Shown: positions 32,797 through 45,905, counted from the stretch's first letter. The stretch is 64,000 bases of DNA from Amyloporia xantha (GCA_036971615.1 JAYKKR010000023.1:248001-312000); one strand, 5' to 3'. A program made the numbers and translations. Notes: generated from the sequence alone by a model not told the origin.

Positions 32797-34739
32797 GTCT
32801 CTCCCAACGCCCAATGAAATCTACAGATCAATAGATGACCGAGATCCAGCGCCGAGATGTAGGTCCGATACGTCAAGAAGAAGACCAGCAATTCGTCATA
32901 GTTCAATTCGCTCGTCAGCTGGGCGATCCATCTTTCTATAGTGGCCGCAACCAACATCTTCATCGGACCTTCCCTAGGAGAGACGCCGGGTGCATCTGCT
33001 TCAGGAGAGGCTGTCGTGCCTTTGGCTTTCAGACTCTTCTTCCGTGATACACCTGAGCTGACAGATGATAGATCCGTCATACTGGTATGGGCTATGTCCT
33101 CCTGTTCTTCTGCCTGCACATCACCCCATATTACGAACCGAGGGTCGTCGCGGGGAGCAGCAGTTTCATCAGCCCTGAGAGACAATTTAATTGTCGTCTC
33201 CTGCGAAGTCGACGAGATTCTGTCCAAAGAAGGCAGCCCGCGGGATGTTTGTAGCACATCAAAGACCTCTGTTGAATATGGCGAGTGCATGATCGTTTCA
33301 TCCCGAGGCGTGAGTCCAGTGCGTGCCGTGTCCTGTGGGGCAACGAACACCGACGTCCGTCCCTCGGGCAAGGTCTGCCCAACATCCAGAGGAAGATGGA
33401 TGGCTGAAGATACACCACGTGTCAACTTGCCTTGGTGGTCGGCACGAGCCGTCAAGCCAGACTCGAAGGACTGCATCTCTCGCAACGCGGGAGAGGACGA
33501 GAGATGAGAAGGTGAGCGCCATGATGGTGAATCGAAGGATACCCCCTGGCCAAACGGGTGCACTATGATCTCCGGTGCACCATCCTGGTTAGACGGGCCT
33601 GCATGTGAGTGGTCATTGGAGAGTTGAAGACTGCGCCTCGATGAGGATGCAGAGCTGGAAGCCAGGGAGGGACCCTGCGGCCAGGACATTATGTCCGCAA
33701 ATATTTCCCTCTGCGCAGTCTTCGTTGGCTCAACTGCAACCGAAGGCGGACGGAACGCATCGGCACTTGAGACGCTGTGCGCGTGCGGTCTGCCCGTGGA
33801 CTGGCTCTGTGAGGTGGGCTGCACAGCCTTGTCTGACTCGGCACCAAGCTGGTTTGGTATGGAGCGAGTCTTCCGGAGTTTTCGGGTAGGCGGTGATCGT
33901 GTGCCGTCCGGAGTGCTCGCGTGGTGAGTCACAGACATGGTGCCATTCTTGAAAACCGAGGCCGGCAGAAATGAGTGCACGCTCATGCGAGAACGCCTTC
34001 GCGCTTGCGGTGAGTGAGGATACGATTTACGCGGGTCTCGGGTCGGCGTGTACTGCTTACTGACGCGCTGTTCAGCATCCTCTGCTGAGGCCGCAGGGGC
34101 AGATAGCTCTCGCAGACTGAACGGTTCTTGTCAGTCTACTCCCAATTTGTCACGCACAAGGTACATACCCAACGCGATACATCTGTTTGCCATGTTGATT
34201 GATAAACGCTGTGATCGCGTACGGCGAACGAATGTCCTTGCCAACGCCGATATATTGATCGTACCGTCTCTTCAGCTCACGAGCAGCCGCGCCAGAGGAG
34301 GTTTCCACAAAGCTGCCGTCCGCTACGTAACGTGTTCGCACATCAAGCTACATTCCACCATGCTACGATTGATCGACTCACGCGCGATAGATATGTCAGC
34401 TCCAGCAACCTCTGGAGGTAGCTCGAACTCGGGCGAAGGGACATCATCACTAGTAAGGGTTTCTGTAGTTGGCAATGTATTCTGTACACTGGGAGCTGAA
34501 GCCGCTGCAAGAGGAAGGCGATCTTGACTGACACTTGGGCTCGGAGCAGTAGATGTTGAAGATGAAAAAGCAGGCTCAGAAAGAAGTGAAGAAGATGCAG
34601 CTTCCAAAGGAATTTCATCAAGCATTCCAGGAGACTGAAAGGATGAAAACGAATCCGTCGGCGTGCCAGACGAGTGAACGACTGTTGCGCCAGATACGGA
34701 GGTGCCGTCAACGACTGTAGTGAGTGGCATGGTTTGCAC
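32797..34739 (-). pseudogene. RasGEF-family gene, 5' part, copy 2 (frame open up to the LTR)
   Basis: Guanine-nucleotide exchange factor for Ras-like GTPases, N-terminal portion. Exons visible: 34,739-34,323 (Ser/Pro-rich), 34,341-34,150 (RELKRRYDQ-like block and SPYAITAFINQHGKQMYRVG, typical of basidiomycete RasGEFs), then a long exon of which 33,986-32,797 is open. The last part is a RasGEF-N domain (MLVAATIERWIAQLTSELNY, FFLTYRTYISALDLGHLLIC, RFHWAL). It runs straight into the LTR at 32,796; the continuation is at 13,504. Exact borders between the first exons are unresolved. Unlike copy 1, there is no frameshift here. The gene cannot be functional unless the 19.3-kb insertion were spliced out. 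Confidence 0.8.
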
Positions 34740-37321
34740 AATATGTCAGACTCGGATTGCTAGACTAGTGGAACATTGCACAGTTGGCCTGATTGCATGC
34801 GCCTGCTAGATGAATGGCGAGGACAAAGATACAGAGCTGAGGGTGCAGGTCAACCTGCGATCCCTTCTGACCGAGACCGATAGTGAGACTCGAGAACTCG
34901 CTATACAGATACGTTAAAGCTGCAGACACAGCCCTTGGAACTGTAGACAAGTCAAGCACTGCGAAGATTAGTGCTAATAGAGTACTTGCTATTCCTCGTG
35001 ATGTGTCTATGGCTTACGTCATCTGCACCCAGAAGGGCTTCACACAATAAGCCGCAGTGAGAAGCAAGCCCCGCTTCCTGATCATAGCACACTCGCGTCT
35101 CAGCTCCGTCCGCCGTAGCAGTAGCTGCGAGTACTCCGTCTCCGCTGTCCGCACAGCCCAATCGACCGTTCCTCGAGCCTCAACGACGCTTGCCCGCGCT
35201 ACGCACGCAGAGCAGTAGAAAACTCAACTCAAGATGGCTATCTGAGTAGCCCCGTAAGCTTGTACGTCTCTTCCCGTGTTCCTCACGCTCTGCGCTCAGT
35301 ACACTGCGCGAATGCGCTCCCGAACGCGCTGAACAGCAACGCGCGATGAGCGAGCGTCCGGACACCAGGAGCAACGTTCCCCCGACACGGCTCCCGTGAG
35401 TGCAGATACCCGCTATGCGCGCGTCCGTACACAGCCGACGGCAAGAGCGACGCGAGAGAACTACGCTGGACCGGCGCAGCTCTTTCAAGGCATCAGGCGC
35501 ACGCGCGCTGCGAGGAGTTCGTCGTCGGTACGTCATATTGAGCATGGATACATCTTGTTTCTATTCACATGTTCGTCTAGCTACTCTTTGACAGATCCTC
35601 CTCCCGGTGCTTACATGTCCCCATCCGGACCTATGCTGGACACACCCGCGGCCGACCACACCCGCGTGCTGTGCGCTGGCACCGGCAAGCTGTACAGCCA
35701 TCCCCGTCTCCATCCGCGCGCCCTGCTCGTCGAACAGCAAGGACGGAGGGCACAGCCGAAGACGGACGGGCGCATCCATGGTGCAGACGCGTACCGCGCG
35801 TCGTTACATGGTATGGCAAGACAAGAGTGGGGGCGCGTGAACTGACAGCGAAACGGATACGTGCCGCTGTCCTCGCTCCGCCTGCACGGCTCGTTCGCTG
35901 CGTACGGCCCCGATCCCTCAGACTTCAAGACCATCAGGGCAGCCCCGCACCGTCCGCTGTCCGGGGTACACTCGCGCAGCAGAGCGTTCGCGTTCGGCAG
36001 GGGGCGGTCTTTCTCGCGAACGAGAGAGCCGCTCTCGCTATTGACGTGTGCGCTCGTTCGCGAAACGCGCTCCTCTTGCGTGGCCTACCACTCGAAGCTG
36101 CGAATATCACCCGATTCCGGCTCCCCCGTCGGCCTGACGCTCCCTTGTCTACTCACGCGCCCCTCTCTCATCGCTGTCAACGCGTACACGGCGTCCGCAC
36201 ACAAGTGCGAACGAGAGCCGTTCTCGCTCTTGGCGTATGCGCTCGCCCGTGGAGTGCGCTCCCTGTCTGTGGTGAACTTCTCAGACCTGCCGCCCGACGT
36301 ACGCTCTCCCTGCGTCACCATACATTCCCGCACCCCCGTCGGCATCACGCTCCCTTGTCCATTCGTGCCCCCTCCAGCATCCTCTCGCTTCTCACTGTCA
36401 GCGCATGCACGGCGTCCGTGCACGGCGTGCAGAACTACGATAAAGCGGGCCGAATAGCAGACCGCTCGACCCCCGCACTCTGCACATCTCGACACCACGG
36501 AGAGACGCGCTCTCCACTCGAACAGCGGCAGCGCGATACCCAGCGCGATGCGCTTCTCATGACTCTGTCACCCCCCGTACTCCCCTCGTTTCTCGCTGTC
36601 AACGCCAAGAAGGCCCCAAGCACAACCGCGATCGAGTAGACGATCGACTCGTGCGCGGTGCGTCCAAAACACGAACTAACTACTTATGTGCTATCTACAG
36701 CGCCCCGTAACATTCAGATTCCGCCCGCCCATCACTCGCTATCTACGCACAAGCGAAGATGCGTCGCCCCCGCTAGTCTCGTACACCGCGTGATTCAAGC
36801 TGCGCGGATACCGGTTCTGCGGGGGGCAGGTGGACTTGGTTGAGAGAGCGGGTGGGTGGCGCTTTGCTCAGAGGGATAAGCCATTATCGTGGATTGTTCG
36901 GCGCGAGTGAGGGCGGATACCAAGAGCGGGGGAGGGGGTGAGGGTGAGTCCGTATGGGCGTGCGTGAGCGAGCGATGCTCGTCGGACAGCCGGCTGAGAG
37001 GTAGCTGGTATTATCTAACATTCCATGTAAATACTTTCGATCAGTTTCGTTCAATACATGCGTCCGGTGACAGACGAAACTCACCGTCAGATCGGACCGA
37101 CGTGAACGTCGGCGCGTGAGGTATGTACGTATTGCGCTTGCGGATACGTCCGCACAGGCCATGGTACGCGATGTTAGCAACGCGAATGCAATCGCGATCC
37201 CCACATCTGGCAAGAAACGCATGCTTATGCGCATCTAATATTCACCTGTAGATCAACCTGTAATGACAAGCCTGGGATGCTCGAGTCCTGTCAGCCAGCA
37301 TGACATTTCCGTCCAGAACGA
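34740..37321. other. Upstream region of RasGEF gene, copy 2; no firm gene
   Basis: Copy of 4,266-6,826. It contains the second set of the 210-bp repeat (about 36,030-36,620) and the possible plus-strand exons around 35,346-35,845. In this copy the stretch after the acceptor reads PPPGAYMSPSGPMLD, and the frame downstream is the same as in copy 1. Nothing firmer can be assigned. Confidence 0.3.
35073..35092 (+). other. 20-nt insertion private to copy 2, templated from 11,315
   Basis: Copy 1 reads CAAGCCCC-TCGCGTCTC at 4,593; copy 2 has GCTTCCTGATCATAGCACAC between those halves. Seventeen of the twenty bases equal 11,315-11,331. Short copied filler of this kind is typical of end-joining repair with polymerase-theta-like template switching. 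Confidence 0.75.
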
Positions 37322-37690
37322 CTAGTACTCACCAGAGGAGAACACCCTCCCAGCCGGTATGAGCGACGCCGTCAGCAGCTGACGGGGCGCGTTCGTGCAG
37401 GTGCGCCGTGAATGAGCGGCGCACGGGTATGCCATCGGATTGGCTGGCAAGGCCTGCCCGCGTTCACGGACCGGGGCAGGGTGATACGTCTGAGATGGGC
37501 CTAGGGGGTGCTCTGTATTAGCCATGGGAGGAGCTGAAGGTTTAGACATCAATCTCTGGGAAGAACCGAATGTGATCGACGTACCGGTCCACTCCAGCCT
37601 ATGTCGATGAGCGCGCGGCTGTGCGCTGACGGAGGTGGTGAGCAGTAAGGAGGAAAGGATGTGCAAGCTCACCATGAACACGACGAACAC
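37322..37690 (-). CDS. Possible small secreted protein, copy 2
   Basis: Identical frame to 6,827-7,195: signal-peptide-like start, 122 residues, donor GTGAGT four codons before the stop. Conservation of the frame is expected from the recent duplication and is not evidence of function. Confidence 0.35.
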   Translation of the reverse strand: MFVVFMVSLHILSSLLLTTSVSAQPRAHRHRLEWTGTSITFGSSQRLMSKPSAPPMANTEHPLGPSQTYHPAPVRERGQALPANPMAYPCAAHSRRTCTNAPRQLLTASLIPAGRVFSSGEY

Positions 37691-40600
37691 GTATTGAGAA
37701 CGGGACGCGATGTCAGAGTTGATGTAGCGCTGAGCGCGGAATGGGGTCGACGATGACAGGAGTAGCAGGGCGATAGGAGAGCAGACCCGGAGATTGTGAA
37801 GAGAGGATAGGAGGAGAGAGAGGTGCTGACTTCAATCAGCCGTTGCACCCCAGCTTATATCCTCCCCAGTACTGCCTTCTCACGCCAGATCATCCCATTG
37901 TTCTCCCTTCGGCATCCGTGTCCTCGCATCCAGTATCCGCAATGTCGTACACGGAGAGCAACCGCTTCAAGGCTGACGGCACGCCAAGGATTCGCATTCA
38001 AAGCGAAACGGCGGTGTTCGCCGTGAAACCGCCCGTGTGCGTATTCCGACGTGATCGATCAAATGGCGAAGCGCAGACGCGCCACTAGATGCGCCCGGCG
38101 GAATGCTGGATGGAAGCCAGCCAGGAGGACAGGATCTGGCGGGTTCGCGAATATCCCGCTCCGTCCGCCACGTCTTGAGGATTCAGGCAAGGAGCTCTTC
38201 CTCTTCGATGGGCGCGCAACAGCCTTGAATTGGGGTCAGCAACCTTGTGAGGAAATGCATTAGGACGAACTCACCGGTCCGACTGTCCTGCGATACTTCG
38301 CAACAGGTTGTACCTCTGCCGGAGCACCATACCCGGGGGCAGACGTCCGCTCGCCAGTATTCTCGTCGCTGTTCGGCGTCAACTAGCAAGCCGAATATAA
38401 TTCGTTAGCCCTGAAATCAACGGAGCCGGAATAAAGGATCAGTAGACAAACGGTCGAACCAGCGACAAGTTCCGTAACTGCTGACTTACGCGAGACGCCG
38501 CGCTACATAATGCGTCTTGAAAGAACCAGCCTTGATCAATGCCAAGGCGTCACACAATACATGGAATATGCATTGCACGGTATTCGAGCCATGGTCCTAG
38601 GAATCACTCCTCACTTACTATTCAGTTTCGAGGCAAGCCTTTGTGAATGGCGCAGCCCCTCCCTGCTACTGCTTAGGTCATACAATCTGTGAATGGCTGA
38701 CAGCTGTTGCCCGAAAGAGCGGAATCAGATCGGCAATATTGTAAGGATGCATCGAGAATACGTACACACCAGAGAAGTACTGCATATTGCTCTTGGGAAT
38801 GTACGTCGGCGTATGTACTGCCAGTGCGTAAGCACCATGGCAGCGAGAAGCAGTGCCGCGTTCAGGCGAGTAGACCGAGTCCATCAGAAGGAACGGGAAT
38901 ACAAACGAATATTGTGAAACACCGTGAAGCCATGACCACAGTCACAGTGATCGAGCGCTGAACGCCAGCCGGACTGACGTTTTGCGCATGCCGTCTTCTC
39001 TGGATCTGTCGGGTCTGTGGCACACATCATGAATGGATATGCAATATAGCATGTTCTTCTTCGTTCGCTCCGAGTCATATGGTAGAGTACATATCGAGTA
39101 TATAACTATCTACGGGGTTAGAAAACCATGTCAGCAAATGGATGCGAAAGCGTATCAACAGGGGAATACTCACTCTACAGTGGTTTCCTGTCCATTACAA
39201 TTCAGTTGCTGCAACGCAAATCATCCCGCATCTCCTGGCAACTGCTCCCTCTGCCGGCTGCTAGGTGAGATCCGGCACACTCCTATATGCACTGCACCAA
39301 AGAATGGAGGCGTACGAGAGAGCTTCCCTGTCACAATTGAACCTGAGATTCTCCGAAAGTAATCGGCGAGAAATAGGGAAAATACATGTGACAGGAAAAT
39401 ACATACACGACGTGACATCTAAGCGGGATACGGAGATGGAGTGATCGCAGAATTGATCCGCTTCGGGTCGAATAGTCCAATTCTGCGCTTGCTAAGATAT
39501 TGAGGTGCGGAATAGAGGCCAAGTCATGTCAACATGAGCCTCAAGCCAAGATCGGCTGAAATCCCGGAGAATATAATTGTCCTCATCATCCGGGTGAGCG
39601 TCAAGTTCGAAGTAACCGAGTACAGAGGATATTTTGAGCCCAGCCGAGATGAGATAGAGCACGAGAGAACCAGAGCAATTCAGCACGAGTTTCAGTCATA
39701 GTAAGAGCTTGAGAATCCACTGATCGCCGGCCACAATCACCTGCCAACGTAGACGGAGAGCAATTCACGTTAGAGAATATGTATATGCAAGAACAGACTG
39801 TCGATGCGATACTATTGAGGTGGACAGGAAAGCCTCGTACTCAGAGGAGAAAGCAGAAAGTTTCAAACTCGGAGGACGAGTGGTTGTGGCTGAAACCAAA
39901 TCGGGATACGCGTCTAATCAAGATCTCACCGATCACTCTCACTGTCGCTCGAACTTCGTCGAGCTCTCGTCCATGCTGAACTCGTTCAATACTACCTGGG
40001 CAACACATTCATCCAAATACCCTTCTACAGTCTCTAATATGACCGTCCGCACTGCTTCCGTCACTCAGTGGTACTCGGATAGCTCAGTCAATTTCTGTTT
40101 TAACGTCTCGGCTTCTTATCTGAGTCGGCAGGTTCGGCTCAGTCCCCGACAGATATTAAGGCTTGCGCATACTCGGCAGCATGGTGAGAACGGGACCATA
40201 CTGGTGCTATGTATAACAGAGCGGGCCCGTTGTCCAATCAGTCCATAGATCTACTGTGTGCCAAGCTGTGGCAATGCAGCAGCAGATTAGCTCGAGCTGT
40301 GATTTGGCTCAGTCCCTATGAGCCGTGAGACATAGGTTAGCCTTCCACAACTCCGTGTGAAATTGAGCAATCTGTCTAATCATCAGTTTCTACCTATTGC
40401 TGTGAGCCGTGCACCTTGGCCACCATTAGAACTTGAATTTGAATTAAATCCTTAGGATTATCTTATCAGCAATGTTGGACGGCTGTGAGGGGCGACCAGA
40501 GTAGTAACAGTAACAGTCGTTCACTGTTACTATTCAGCGGTCTTATTCGGCAGATGTGGACCATGCGCACAGGGACCTTACTATATGAGGCAATCAGTCC

Positions 40601-41370
40601 GGCCACAGCGAAGGCATCCCAGAAAGTCACGGCAGTCACGTGGAAAGCCTTGTATGAAGCCGGCCTGTCCCAATTATACGCCCTATCTCGTTAAATGCGT
40701 GAACGAGGCTTTAGCGTGCCCACCTGAGCGCGCCCGGTTCGGGGGAACCCCCGAGCGCAGCGAGGGAGGGGAGGGCGCGCGAATGGTGGGCCCTCTTCGC
40801 GCGCCCGGCAAAATTCCTGCCCACCGCGGACCCTTACCATTTATAGAAAACACCGCGATCGGCAGTAACATTGAGGTGAGAGTTACTATTACTACTCTGG
40901 TATATACTCGACGGCTGTGGACTGATCCGTGTGAAATCGCAACAAACACGACAGAAACCCTAGTCTCAGGTTACTTTTGAATTTATTGTGATGAGGTGAA
41001 ATAACTATCTCGGAAAGGCACAAACACTATGCCAAGCTGTGTCAGACGTAAATGCATGCTAAGAATCACTTGAGAATTTGTCAATATGTCAACGGCTGCA
41101 AAATTCACACAGTAGTAAATTCAAATGATTAAATTAATCAGTGGTAACCATCAGCTCAACAAGCGCTTTGAGGGATATTTTCACTTGGCACGTAGACTGC
41201 CGAACATCAGACTGGCTGTCTGCACACTAAGGGAAAGATCCGAGTGCTCTGAATGGGCCTACATACCCTCGGTAACCCTCCGCTGATTCCATGTATATAA
41301 GACCACTTACAGTGTGACCGTGAGGCAAAAGCTATGTTTTCTTGCCCCGCTATTATGCTTGTACATTCCA
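37691..41370. other. Unresolved region, copy 2
   Basis: Copy of 7,196-10,875 with the same splice-like signals, the cysteine-rich candidate exon (about 38,268-38,384) and the GC-rich hairpins (40,739-40,754 and 40,773-40,806). No gene can be supported. The duplication ends at 41,370. Confidence 0.3.
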
Positions 41371-43247
41371 CAGGGGTGTAGGTGAGAAAACTCGAGTTGA
41401 GGGTGAAAATGTTACAGGGTAAGATTTTGAGTCAATGGGAAAACTTATTGGATTGTGAGATTTTGATATGACATCTGTATATCAGTGAAGATATGCTTGA
41501 TGGCAGCCTGTCTCATATCTCATCTTTTGTATCCTGTATCTCATGACTCATCACTTGTTATGACACATTTTCTAGGATGCATCCTATTCACTATCCTATG
41601 TGACATAGTATTTCTGGCAGATTAATCTGACTTGTATTATTTTAATAGTGAGCATGTTGTAATGGAGTGATATTCCAAGATGTCCCACTCTCTCATTGGA
41701 TCTCATGTTGTACAACTCAACACTCAGATCTCATGAAGCTCCACAATGCATCACTGAGATCCCATAATATTATATGCTTTACATCTCATGTCTCAGGGCT
41801 GAAGACTTGCACTGCATAATTTTGTCTCATCTCAGGATGTGTGTCTCATATAAAAGCATCACTCATGTCTTATCTCACAGCTCCCCTCTCATATCTCACA
41901 GCTCATGTCACATGACCATGTTGACCATCTTACATGGCACATTAAATGATTCACAATTCATGTCAGACAACTTATATCTCACATTTCTTGTGGCTCACGT
42001 CTCATAACACTCATTTCTCACCTGATTGCCCAATATCTGGCATATTTCAGCTCTTATGTTTCATATCTCAGCTCATATCCCATATCTCAAAATATTGGAC
42101 ACATAGCTTCTGACTTGTTAGACCTTATATGACACATCTCCTGATGCATGTTCCCATCTGACATTGTAGATCTCACATCTCACATCACATGTCAAAAGGA
42201 CAAATCTCATAACTCATATTTTATGTCTCTAGTTGTAGATCTCATGAAATGCATCTTATATCTCATCTCCAGTTTTCTCCATGTCTCATGTTCATTTTCA
42301 ACTTGGGACTCAAACCTTACGTCTCATAACCCATTACTCAAACCTTACATTTCATATCCCATTACTCATGTCTGATATCTCAGAATGCTCAATGCATCAT
42401 GCAAACTCACAACTTATTCCACATGACACATCTCATGGTATGTGTTCTTATCTCATAATTCATATCTGAGTCTGCCTCATGTCTCAATTCCAGTCAGGTC
42501 TCATAATGCATATCTCACCTCTCATACTCTTTTCTCATGTTTAATATTGCAAGTCTCATATCCTTGTTCTCACACCTAACATCTCAGACTGGTTTCTATG
42601 AATCAAACCTCACATCTCAAATGAGATATTATAGCTCATATATCACATTATTTGTTGCACATCTCTTGATGTCTTGACCAGTGTCTCATGTCTCACAGCC
42701 CATGAATCATGACCCATATCTCATTCCAGTTTGCCTCATGTCGCAAGTAGAGCTAGATCTCATAATGCATATCCTTCTTCTCATGTCCAATATCTCAGAT
42801 AGGTTCTTTCAAATCACATCTCACATCTCAAATGAGATGTTATGGCTCATGGATCATATCACAAATCCTATATCTCTTGACCATTATCTCATGTCTCATA
42901 GTGCATGGCTCATGGTCCATGTCTCATCTTAGTCTGCCTCATGCCCCAAGTCCGGTCTCATGATGCATATCTTACATCTCCCGTCTCGTTCCTCATATCC
43001 CATGGCGCATATCTCATATCTCTTTTTTCATATCCAACATCTCAGACTGTTTCCTATAAATGATATCCCACATCTCAATTGAGATATCATAGCTCATAGA
43101 TCATGCCACAAATCTCATATCTCTCCACCCACATCTCATGACTTATAACCCACAGCACAAGGCACACTTGTCACCTCTTGTCCGCTTATCAAGTGAAATT
43201 GAAAACATCAAACATCCATTCTGGCTCTCAGATTTCTTGAAGTCCCT
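41371..43247. repeat. Decayed TCTCAT-type low-complexity tract
   Basis: From about 41,510 to 43,150 nearly every 10-15 bases contain TCTCAT, CATATCTCA or CATGTCTCA, with no fixed period. Longer diverged sub-repeats also occur, for example TCTCAAATGAGATATTATAGCTCAT near 42,615, 42,825 and 43,075. The plus-strand frames in it are translations of this repeat, not genes. The first 140 bp (41,371-41,510) are different in character and may be the end of an unidentified element. Confidence 0.7.
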
Positions 43248-45280
43248 CATCAGAAAAAACACTTTTGCCCTGGGTTCACCTGGGTTACTCTGGCAGACCT
43301 GATATTTCTCAGGTTGTCTCAGGTCACCTCAGGTTATCCCAGGTTAACTTGGGTGGCTCTGAGTTTTTTGCCATATCTCTTACTCAATGATTTTGTATGA
43401 TTTTGCACTCTGAACTATGCCATATTATTATAGCAGACAGTTTGGTACATATATAACCATTTACATGAAATGTAGTGGTTTGTCAATTGGATGCTCAGCC
43501 ATTCACTTTACTAGTAGTGAATACTATTACTAACAAATGTATCATAGAATATGAGCAGTATGAATACATAATAATCTTTCTCCACCAGCAATCTGTGCTC
43601 TGAGCGTAGAATTGTTCTTACTATAGAGAATACAAGTGGACAAATAGTTACTATAAAAAGGAGCAATAGTAAGGTGGTATTGACACAGTATAGCACTAAG
43701 AATCATCAGGAAAAACCCCTTTGGCCCTAGGTTCACCTAGGAGTGACCTAGGCTGCCTTAGGGCACTCAGAGCACCCAGAGTACTCAGAGCACTCAGAGC
43801 AACCCAGGTTGCTCTCAGAGAAAAGTTATTTAGGTTTTGGAACCCAGGTTGACCTGAGTCAGACCTGAGGTCAGTCCTAGGTGGGCTCAGGATATAACAT
43901 ATTTCAGTCTCAATATCCTTGGAATCACTTCATTTCACACTTATGAAAGACAGCATATAAATATATTCAGATATAATACAATACAGATGTGATACAAATG
44001 AATGTAACATATATTTGTAAAATACTAGAAGGAGAAATATGCGAGGCACTTACCATTCATTACTATCAATACAATATAATAACTTTCAGTAAAGAGCTTC
44101 AGAAGCAAGACAACAGACTTACTCACATTACAATCTCAGACAGAATTGAAGCATAGGCAGATGGTGAAAAGAATTGTGAAGTTTAAGAACAGCTGAGAGA
44201 TTGAAGTATGAATGGAAGATCAATATGAGATTAGACATGTCCACTCACCGATTGCTACGACTTCTCAGAGAGAGTGAGTGCACACTGGGTACAAGTAATA
44301 CCTGTCATGCACAGTGATACGTCAGCATCAGCTTTGAAAAGATAAGTAGACTTACTTTGTTTTGTCACTGTATGGCTATAGCCAGTACTTATAAGTAAGA
44401 CTATAGTTGGAGATGAAGAAAGAAGACACACACTTATCACCTTTCGGGTCAACAGCGTCCAACCAGTCCTGTGAAGTGTTACTCCTCATGCCAGCCCAGA
44501 GATAGCTTAGATAGTATAAGTAAGGCAACAGACCAGATGAGCACCCAGAAGATTAGAGAAAGAGATAAATAGACCAGAGGCAGCCAAAGTCGAAATGACA
44601 GCAGGATAGCAAAGGCAAGAGTGAAGGAGTTAGAAGAGAAATGAGTGCAGTGACTGCTGTGGAATGAAGACGTGGCAGATCATGTGAATGTTTAACCAGT
44701 GCATCATAACACGTGCTTTCTTAAATTTAAAGCCTCTGTTACCTCAATATTGCTCATTCTATCCCTGGCTCTGGTCTTTTGTATTAATTAGGATGTACAG
44801 AATACATATTCTTAGTGCTATACCGTGTCAGTACCACCTTACCATTGCTCTTTTTCATAGTAACTATTTGTCCACTTGTATTCTCTATTGTGAGAACAAT
44901 TCTACTCTCAGACGTCTTAAGCACAGATTGCTGGTGGAGAAAAATTGTTCTGTCTTCATACTGCTCATATTCTATGATATGTTTGTTAGTAATAGTTTTC
45001 ACAACTGGTAAAATGAATGGCTTAGCATTCAATTGACAAACCACTGCATTTGGTGTAAATGGTTGGATACATATATATATATACCAAACTGTCTGCAAAT
45101 ATTCTGACATGGTTCAGAGTACAAAATTATACAAAATCATTGAGTAAGAGATATGGCAAAAAATCTCAAAGCCGTCCAAGTTGACCTGGGGTAACCTGAG
45201 ATGACCTGAGACAACCTGAGAAATCTCAGGTCTGCCAGAGTGACCCAGGTGAACCTAGAGCAAAAGTGTTTTTCCTGATG
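43248..45280. mobile_element. Non-autonomous element with about 460-bp inverted arms (CATCAGG family)
   Basis: The ends are CATCAGAAAAAACACTTTT on the left and the reverse complement of CATCAGGAAAAACACTTTTG on the right. The left arm 43,248-43,702 and right arm 44,807-45,280 are diverged inverted copies (for example GTATAGCACTAAGAAT at 43,686 against ATTCTTAGTGCTATAC at 44,809). Subterminal regions are packed with CTCAGGT/ACCTGAG motifs. The middle starts with a further CATCAGGAAAAA at 43,703, suggesting nesting. Another inverted pair (about 44,728-44,806 and 45,281-45,362) flanks the right arm. No transposase frame is present and no clear target duplication was found. Confidence 0.65.
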
Positions 45281-45369
45281 ATATGTATTTTGTACTTCCA
45301 ATTGATACAAAAGACCAGAGTCAGGGATAGAATAAGCAATATTGAGGTAACAGAGACTTTTATTTTTGG

Positions 45370-45905
45370 GACCCACTGGTGATTTAGGGGATTCAAACCC
45401 CTCGAGTTGTGTTTATTCTACTGTTTACCTGTTGTTTCCACTGAGGAAATGCTATTACGCACAAAGTGTGGGACTCAACACTGGCCGAGCCTGTCAGATT
45501 GCACACCATCATCACATCAACCTTCTCCAGTGCACCTCCCCCTCCTTGCTGACTGCTCGATACCCACTAAAACCTCAGAATTGCCTCTCATCCAGTTCGG
45601 AGGCAGACTGTTCTCGTTCTTGAGTGTGCCTTCCCAGGTACATTCTACCAGGGTTGTACGTAAGGCTTTTGTGCTGTATTTGGCATTGTTTGTCATTTGG
45701 CAATCTGTCACCAATCTGTCATTGATGGCCTGTAGCCAGCGAGCTTCTATTTTCTTTGCGGTCGCCAAAGGTTGGTTTGGGTTCTCCGCCCCTCCAATAA
45801 CACGTCCATACCGTAGCTTCCATATCAGGTAGACAGACTCAGTTATCAAGATTCTGTAGAGTCTGATATCTCCGGTCTTAGGTTTGCCCTTGTTGAACGA
45901 TCAGT
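45370..45905 (-). pseudogene. LINE 3' fragment (RNase H-side end of ORF2)
   Basis: The minus-strand frame upstream of 45,849 reads GKPKTGDIRLYRILITES and continues VYLIWKLRYGRVIGG, then ARWLQAINDRLVTDCQMTNN and ALRTTLVECTWEGTL to LPPNW and LVGIE, ending at 45,517. This is the conserved C-terminal part of ORF2 of basidiomycete LINE-type retrotransposons. Everything 5' of it is missing, as expected of a 5'-truncated insertion. The remaining 150 bp to 45,370 would be its 3' tail. The overlapping plus-strand frame is a shadow. Confidence 0.75.

Larger units (their letters stand above)
30476..41370 (+). repeat. Segmental duplication, copy 2
   Basis: Second copy of 1-10,875, in direct orientation. 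It contains the chromovirus gag and 5' LTR, the 5' half of the RasGEF gene, and about 6.6 kb of mostly unresolved DNA. Distinctive differences from copy 1 are the missing A equivalent to 2,730 (which leaves the RasGEF frame open here) and a 20-nt insertion at 35,073. The right end, 41,370, is followed by AT-rich repetitive DNA. Confidence 0.93.

Noticed and set aside
45407..45832. 141-residue plus-strand frame
   Set aside because: The minus strand at the same place encodes conserved LINE ORF2 residues, so the plus-strand frame is a shadow.
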